Source: Carnegiea gigantea | Lineage: Eukaryota; Streptophyta; Magnoliopsida; Caryophyllales; Cactaceae | NCBI GenBank assembly: GCA_029747015.1 | Contig: JAKOGI010000428.1 | Span: 191,501 to 255,500, forward strand | Length of the DNA stretch: 64,000 nucleotides | Reading direction: 5' to 3' | Shown: in pieces, positions 57,401-64,000 of the stretch | How positions within the stretch are numbered: the stretch's first letter is position 1 | Layout of the letters: every line of letters starts with the position of its first letter | Position numbers and translations under genes: made by a program | Notes under the pieces: generated by a model | What the model was told of the DNA's origin: nothing | The model's database searches: none | What the model saw: only the letters and a program-made list of their open reading frames with translations

Positions 57401-60400
57401 CATATTTGAAGTTCGTATCTTCATGTAACATAGTTCTTTCCTATCAAAAAAGTTAATTGGTTCCTGATCATGCATAACAATTTTCTCAGTTATTTTTCAT
57501 TGTTGCTTTTGGTGGGGGGAGGGGGTCATGGTTAGCAATAGTGACCAACTTCCTTTCTGGGGAGCGCTTTTTTGTGCCTTTGTGGTTTACCTGCTAAGGT
57601 CATCATCATCTACTTTTCCGAGGGTAGCAACCACACCAAGAACATCTTGGGACAAAGTAAGGTTTGAAAGCTGCGAACCGTGATCCCTTTGAAGCTTAAA
57701 ATATATACCAGCAGCAGAATTTTCATGCTTCAAGATCTGCTCAACAGTTTCCTCTTCACCTTGACTATGAGAGGTATCATCATCTTCAGTCTTGGGTACA
57801 CTTGAGGAAATGTGCTTACCAAGGCTAACTGTCAAATGATTGAAACATGTGACATAGACATTATTGATGATATCTTCACAGGAACAAAGCAAATCATTAA
57901 TGTAGTCGATGTACACTGAACAAGTAGCACATTGGTTTTGAGAATTCCACAGCAGAAACATGCCACCGACAATATGGCAATTCAGAATACTACAAAGCCG
58001 ACAGGAGGCTAGCCCCCCGAACTACAGAGTAAGCCCTGGAAGGTTGATAAACAAAATATTTATGATGGATGGTACTGGCTGCTGCATACAATCTCCAGTG
58101 AATATCATTAATCACTGTTATCCTTTGGTGACATATCCTCCCGCAAGGAGCAGCAGTGACATGTTCACAATTTTCCACTTCCTGACATCATCTCCCAGGA
58201 TTAAACTAGAAATTACTCTAATCAGACATTCTAGTATGCCATGAAGGGGAGGACCACAAGGGAGTAGAGAGCAGGACTTTATTGGTCATGCCTTTGCGAT
58301 TTATTCCATTAATTGCTTTATTACACAGTTTGTAATGGGACAACTCACAATTTCACCAATGCGAAGCCAGAATGCTAAGCTTCACTTCGAGGTTTATTCA
58401 TTATCTTCTGAAAGTAAAACACAGTGCAGCTTCTCCAACCACTGTTATATTTACTATTTAAATGATTCATCGATACAGAAGTTTTATGCATCTTGATCCT
58501 TTTCCCCCCTCCTTGCATTCACAAAGAAATCTGGACCATTGAAATTAGTGGTGAAGCACTTTGAAAAAACAATTCTGAACAAGAGCAATCTAAGAATCAA
58601 AGATAATGAATTAAGATCCATTAGACTTATCACAGAAGTATCTGCATGCAAGACATGAGCATTTTATAAATTAGCTTGTGTCTCTAGAACTAGTCAATTT
58701 GCTGTATAATAAGATATTCTATTGGATGTCTCCGAAGGGACTGATGTATAATAGGATAAAGCTACCACCAGAAGTAGTCAATTTGCTGTACAAAACATGC
58801 CTTGCAAATCCAGAATGGCGTCATCCAACTGGTTTTTTTGAGCCTTCAGAAATTTAAGATTATCCTCATGCCATTTTATTTTACTCCCACTTTTCTCCAC
58901 TTCATCTTGTAATTTCTGCATTAAACATGAGATTGAGAAAAATAAGAAATTTCATTACAGGGCATCAATTCAAACCATAGCATATCAGATCAGGTAAGAC
59001 TCATCTTCACTACTTTGCATCGATTATGTTCTTACTCTTGGCATGGCTAAAGATGGGAAATAATTTATGACTAGTTGATGAACGCAAAAGGATAGACCAA
59101 TGACAACAACTGACCTGGGAACTAGACATTAGAGAATTTGCATAGGCAGGTGCACCATTTGGTACTTCGTTTGCAGTGTTTACAAAAGTGGTATTCGGAT
59201 CCACATGATGTATAGCTGTAATATCTTGAACAACTAATGCCCTGCTATTAATTGGAACCTGTCAGACAAAACAATAACAAAACAGTTACTAAGCAACATC
59301 TTAAGCATGCATAACTAATAATTGGTTATTAACTTATGACAAGGGATCCACATTAAGTATTCCAACAACAAAGCTATGCGAATTTGAGCTGTTCAAATTA
59401 TTCAAAGAGAATAAAAAATACATAAATAATTTTAGAAAATATTCGGGGAACCTGATGACATAAACGTAACCAGTTTCAGCTTTACGAGACAAGTTTGAGC
59501 ATTTAGAATAACACTTTGAGCATTAAGCACAAGAGACCAAACTTGTCATCCAGAAAAGTTTCAACTATTTAGTCCACCAACAAAAGCACAACCACAAAAT
59601 CCAATAGGGCTTTTACCAAGATGGGGGAGAGTAAGATGTACATAAATTATTCGTAAAACCACAAAGGTTACTCCAAACCGTCACAGAGAGAACATTAACA
59701 GTAAAATTCAAGGAAGTGCACAAGGTAATTCAATCTACCAAAAATAAGTAAAACCAAAACAAAGTTGTGCTCTTTCTGCTGATAAGACTTGAGAGTCAGA
59801 GTCAAGTCTTCAATCTAATCCAGAGATGCATTCGGTAACATGACCCAATTGTTGGAAATCTCATGCAGAACTTTCAGCTCCATGTACATTCAAAGAAATC
59901 CATTGATTTCATAAATCTTCTGCAGCAACTCCAAGAAGCTCATCTAATTATTAGCTAACATGACGCAAACACTTCTCTACCTACATCCTGAACATCTTCT
60001 GCTCCTTCCAAAAGCTATCTTCTCTAATAAGGCAATGAATGGAAATTGAAGCATTCTACATTCTCCATCTAAAACCAACACAAACATCTAATTGGAAATT
60101 CAAGGAACCTCCAACCCTAAGAATCAATAATTAAAATCCTTTCTGAGATTCTACTCGAGCTCACCAATGAATCTGATCAGACTGTCCAAGAGTCCAAATT
60201 GACCGGAAAAAAAAAAAATCATCTCTAATTAACTTCACACACAACCCAGCTGGATGGCTAATTTTCGATTCACCAAGCAAAATGCAACCAATTCCCATCC
60301 AAAATGCAAACCAAAATCACAAATGTATGTGGATCAGAAGCACCAAATTGTTTAGCTGCATTACAAAATTAATTAAGGTGCTCATGCATGCAAGATTCAG

Positions 60401-60451
60401 CAAAGAAACCCTAATTAGAAGAGAACTTGCCGGAGAATTCGTCGGGTACAT
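54468..60451 (-). CDS. DMS3: DMS3-like SMC-hinge protein of RNA-directed DNA methylation
   Basis: Eight exons, 60451-60410, 59258-59115, 58915-58801, 57828-57591, 57278-57087, 57015-56695, 55620-55395 and 54512-54468, total 1323 nt in phase, 440 aa (Arabidopsis DMS3 about 420). DMS3 is part of the DDR complex (DRD1, DMS3, RDM1) that recruits Pol V to chromatin. It lacks an ATPase head. Order: a variable N terminus starting MYPT as in Arabidopsis, a short coiled coil ([19 protein letters not shown]), the SMC-hinge-like region ([65 protein letters not shown]) and a C-terminal coiled coil ([20 protein letters not shown]), ending NRTGPR. The introns after exons 3 and 5 use GC donors (CAAG|GCATGT, TAAG|GCATGA), which phase and conservation support. 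Exon 1 is only 14 codons, with a weak donor (AGG|GTTTCT). Confidence 0.92.
54688..54718. repeat. Abutting T-run and G-run tract
   Basis: CTCTCTC-T9 followed by about 14 Gs in the last DMS3 intron. Confidence 0.85.
59259..60409 (-). other. First intron of DMS3
   Basis: 1.15 kb between the 14-codon exon 1 and exon 2 (acceptor TGACAG). AT-rich; nothing else recognised. Confidence 0.55.
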
Positions 60452-63052
60452 GGTTGATGAGGTTGATCGATGACGCCCCCCCCCCCCTCCCTTTGTGTGC
60501 CTTTGTCAGTGATGTTGGTTTCTCTCTCCTCTCCTCTCCTCAAAATTTGGTTCCAATCACCAATCGGCGGGCAGAGAGAGAGAGAGAGAGAGAGGGTGTC
60601 GGCGTCACACTTGAAATTATGGGTCAAGGTGTTTGACTGACTATTTTTCGGTATTTGACTACTGGTATTGTACTTGAGTTCAGCGTCCAATCTCCAAAGG
60701 CCCATCGACGCCTTTATGTTTAGATTTAGAAATCTATATTTTACTCTTTTTTCTTTTTTAAAAATTAAAGCTTTTCATTAATAATGCATTAGTAAATAAA
60801 TAGTAATGCCAGGTACAAAAAATTCAAATTGTTTATTTCAAAACAATTATTATTCTAATGAGCTTATTGTCCATTATAGATATTATGTTACTGCTAAGCC
60901 CAAACATCAAATTTACGTGAGCACTTTTAATTAGGAGGATTATTTATAATATTTCAACCCGAAAGATTGTCTAGAAAGGAAGCTCTAATATCCACATTTC
61001 CAAAAGGTTCACCTAGCCTTAGTCGGGCACATTGTTTAAAAAGACAATCTTATTTTAGAAATGTACACTAGAAAAATATAATGCATGAATTTCGTAGATG
61101 TGTGAATATGCTTGCATATATACAAGTCAAGGAACTTTATCCTATATATCAATTTATGAAAAATATGACAAGATATATGTTCATAAGATTACGAATGATA
61201 CCCTCCACTACTTTTAAACTTAAATAATAGATCCAACTACTAGAATTCTTATTCACTGGAGTGAGTTAGATTATTCGATTAAATTGACTTATTGTACTCC
61301 GTATCAGAACCAACTCACATACAATTTATTCATTATACTCACTATATGAATATGCATGAAACATATGATATAATGACAAATTAGATAGGAAATGCTCACC
61401 AAACTTCTAATGAAAGCAACTTCAAGGGAAGGTAATTGGAGCCAGTGATACTAGTGCATGATTGTGGCCTTCAATTTTTCCCTTTAAGTGCAAGCAAATA
61501 TAATTTGATATCTCTAATTGACCTGACACCTTTGATTTGCTTGTCAGTGTGAAAACCCTTGAATTGAACTTTATAATAGGTAGAACCTCATTCATGCTCA
61601 ATTGACCCACATCACATGATAATTTACTCAATAACAAGCAAAGTATTGCAAGTAGTAATATGCTCCTTTCTTCCCTTCATTTTTCATCATTAGAGAGCTA
61701 AAAGACTCCGAATTTTGATGTGCTTTGTAGTTTGTCGGTGTCTAATTTTCATCTATCTTTTTTAATCTTGATTTGTCCTAGTTTAATCTTTTGGGTTTTC
61801 CTCCAACCTTTAGTTCATAGTTTGATCTTACCATTAATATATTGGAATTGTGATTCTGATCTGCCTCGTAAAAGTTTTCAAAATTTTTATGAATGTCAAT
61901 AGGACTTAAATTAGGAACTTGTCTTTGTTTTTCGTAGATAAAATATGAATCTTCCTTGAAAACAAAACTTGAAATTGATGAAGAAACAAAAACCTTATAA
62001 GCTAAATTAGATTCATCCTATAAAGTTTTAACCTCAAATAATGGATAAAAGAGGGGAAATATATGAAAACTACTGCAATTTTTGTACTGGCATTAATGTG
62101 TTTAGAAAAATTGATTTTTATCCTCCCAATTTTCTATTAGTCTATAGAACAATTAAAGTATTTTTTGGGATTTTTTTTTTTTGGGGGCAAAAAGGGAAAC
62201 AATTATCATTTATGATTCCCAAAAGGATGATATGGTTTTGGTATTCTTTTCAATATGTAGCTGTTTGGTTGTTGGATTTTTCATTGGTGTTTTAATACAA
62301 AATAATTTTTGGGGGCTACTTTAACCTGGTCAAAAAAGCCAACTTAGTATTTGATAAACAGTTTTTTTTTTGTAATGATTGTTTTAGCTCAAAATGCTAA
62401 CCTACAAAAAGTTAAAACGAGTAGCTTAAAACAGTTAATTCAAACAGTTAATGCAAACAGTCAATTTAAACAGTTAATTAATAGCTAACAGCTAACAGCG
62501 GATCGTCAAACATAACCTATACCATAGTGTGCTCCCCCGCAACCCAAATATATTCAGCAAACATTGCAATTTTTTACTATTAGTTTTTCTTCTTTACAAC
62601 ATAAGTTTTAAAGAAATAATCCTTCATAAACAAATTTATTTTTATCAGCAACTTACCCTCCTTATAGGTACAGACTGATTTTACCCCAACTGTATTACCA
62701 ACTTCGCATTCTGTGACATTTTACCTCCACAAGTATACGTACTGATGTTTTGAAAAATAGCCCATTTGATTGTGCCGAGTGCCAACCACTACATACACCT
62801 ACACAGCCGATGACCCTCCGAAGCTAAGGCAATTCCGTGATACTCATAAATGCCCAGCGGCATACCCGCGGCTCATCAGTTACTGCTTGCCTCTCTCCCC
62901 CTCCCAATCTCTCAATTTCTGGGAAATCATAAGATAAGATGGGATTCATATAGCATTCAAAATCTGCCAGCCAATCATGCACAAGTAAGTGATCATCATA
63001 TCTCTGATCATCAGTCTGGGTTGCTCTGTTCTGAAAGTGTGACTCTGCAAAA
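60452..63052. promoter_or_regulatory. Divergent DMS3/IQD intergenic region
   Basis: 2.6 kb between two divergent starts. Next to DMS3 are a C12 run (60477-60488) and (GA)n (60574-60594), likely in the DMS3 5' leader. The middle is AT-rich with a possible transposon remnant at 62390-62525. No defined promoter box is claimed. Confidence 0.4.
62390..62525. repeat. Repeat of AAACAGTTAAT/AGCTAACAG units
   Basis: At least five copies of AAACAGTTAAT-like units followed by GCTAACAGCTAACAGC and GGATCGTCAAACATAACC. This resembles the ends of common plant non-autonomous DNA transposons. A partial reverse match (AGCTGTTTGGTTGTTGG) lies at 62261-62277. Element ends not fixed. Confidence 0.45.
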
Positions 63053-64000
63053 ATGGGGAAGAAAGGGGGCAGTTGGTTCTCTTCTGTCAAGAAGGTCTTC
63101 AAGTCTTCTTCAAAAGACGTATCTGATAAACAGGTGCATATACTTCTATAAACATCATCCTTCTTCTTCTTCTTCTTTGCTTTGTTTTTTGGTTCTTGGG
63201 TGAGCTTCTGGGTTTCCATTTTTATGGATTGACAATTCACAACATCTAGATCAAATAAATTAGTTCCCCATGTGTTTGATTGATGAAAGTTTAATCATTT
63301 TCACTGATTTATCGTCATATATTTCTCTTCTGTATATTCAGAATGAGAACAGTGTTCAAAAAATGAACGCACCAGAAGTGGTGTCAGTCAAGTATTATCC
63401 TAGAGAAAGTTCACCCGATTTAACCAATGAAGATAGTTGTCCAGCATCAACAGCTAGGGAGGATGAGCAAAGTCACGCAATCGCAATTGCAGCTGCAACG
63501 GCAGCCGCTGCTGAGGCGGCTGTGGCTGCGGCTCAAGCAGCTGCTAAGGTTGTTCGATTGGCAGGGTATGGACGCCACCCGTCTAGGGAAGAAAGGGCTG
63601 CCATATTGATTCAATCACACTACAGAGGATACTTGGTAATTAAAATTCTTTGAAAAATCTGTTTCACTGTAAAACTAGTCATTTTGTATACGGGGAAGTT
63701 TGTAATGGGTCAGTAATAATGTAGGCCAGAAGGGCATTGGGAGCGTTGAAGGCATTGGTGAGGCTGCAAGCACTAGTGAGGGGGCACAATGTCAGAAAGC
63801 AGGCTCATATGACAATGAGGTGCATGCAAGCCCTGGTTCGAGTCCAGGCTCGAGTCAGGGCACGCCGTCTGCAATTAGCTCATGACAAGCTTCACCATCG
63901 CCATGATTACACCAATCAACAACATCATCTTCATAGGGAAACTAGAGGCAAATATGGAACACAGCAAGATGATTATGATATTAATGATCATCAGCTGACA
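63053..64000 (+). CDS. IQD calmodulin-binding protein, 5' part
   Basis: Exons 63053-63133, 63342-63635 and 63725 to beyond 64000 join in phase (DKQ|NENSV and HYRGYL|ARRAL). The N terminus [17 protein letters not shown] is the IQD hallmark. An Ala-rich helix ([21 protein letters not shown]) and the IQ67 domain follow, with the IQ motif [16 protein letters not shown], further calmodulin-binding repeats ([29 protein letters not shown]), and the family's phase-0 intron splitting the first IQ motif. IQDs bind calmodulin and act as microtubule, plasma-membrane and kinesin-light-chain scaffolds. The C terminus, including the DUF4005 region expected in many members, lies to the right of the window. 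The open frame on the opposite strand over exon 1 is a shadow. Confidence 0.94.

Noticed and set aside
58801..58801. Frameshift in DMS3 at the exon 3 end
   Set aside because: A GC donor explains the join in phase without any frameshift.
62824..63240. 138-codon open frame on the minus strand
   Set aside because: It overlies exon 1 of the plus-strand IQD gene ([17 protein letters not shown], with splice sites in phase). The Lys-rich run comes from a TTC repeat in the IQD intron.

Overview
The window is nuclear DNA of a flowering plant, probably a eudicot. The evidence is split genes with short exons and GT-AG (sometimes GC-AG) introns, AT-rich spacers, RTE- and L1-type LINE relics, a B-sister MADS-box gene and a DMS3-type RNA-directed DNA methylation gene. 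I cannot name the species. Nothing bacterial, viral or organellar was seen.

Layout. (1) 1327-2398, plus: 3' exons of a B-sister (TT16/ABS-like) MADS-box gene whose MADS exon lies left of the window. (2) 3812-6103, minus: ubiquitin-like-domain phosphatidylinositol 4-kinase gamma, two coding exons plus a 5'-UTR intron. (3) 8295-14150, minus: a DPP8/9-like dipeptidyl peptidase, five exons. (4) 14952-15756: a 5'-truncated L1-type LINE with an RNase H domain and a 14-bp target duplication. (5) 17270-20839, minus: a SINAT-type E3 ubiquitin ligase, three exons. (6) about 22120-24890: a dead RTE-type LINE. (7) 25870-36041, minus: the ClpX unfoldase of mitochondria, 14 exons. (8) 40471-51712, minus: a KDM3/JMJ25-type histone H3K9 demethylase with a WRC domain and an AT-hook array, 12 exons, one carrying a 1-base frameshift. 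(9) 53733-53802: a degenerate tRNA-Gln-like gene. (10) 54468-60451, minus: DMS3, eight exons, two with GC donors. (11) 63053 to the window end, plus: the 5' part of an IQD calmodulin-binding protein.

The genes are unrelated housekeeping and regulatory loci, as is usual in plants. JMJ25-like and DMS3 are same-strand neighbours that act in opposite directions on heterochromatin; whether this matters is open. Exon boundaries were read by hand from splice sites, reading phase and remembered family conservation. CLPX, DMS3, DPP, SINAT, PI4K and IQD join in phase through every exon. The JMJ25-like gene does so except at one base.

The least explained feature is a family of at least three, perhaps five, non-coding elements (about 21.5, 28.9, 34.2, 39.2 and 52.8 kb). 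Their ends are inverted repeats resembling GTTCTTTTCGTTGGTAAA and their interiors are built almost wholly of degenerate repeats of about 8-12 bases (variants of AGTTGGTAGAA). Other items of note are three GC-AG introns, many abutting T-run/G-run tracts, and LINE/SINE tails.
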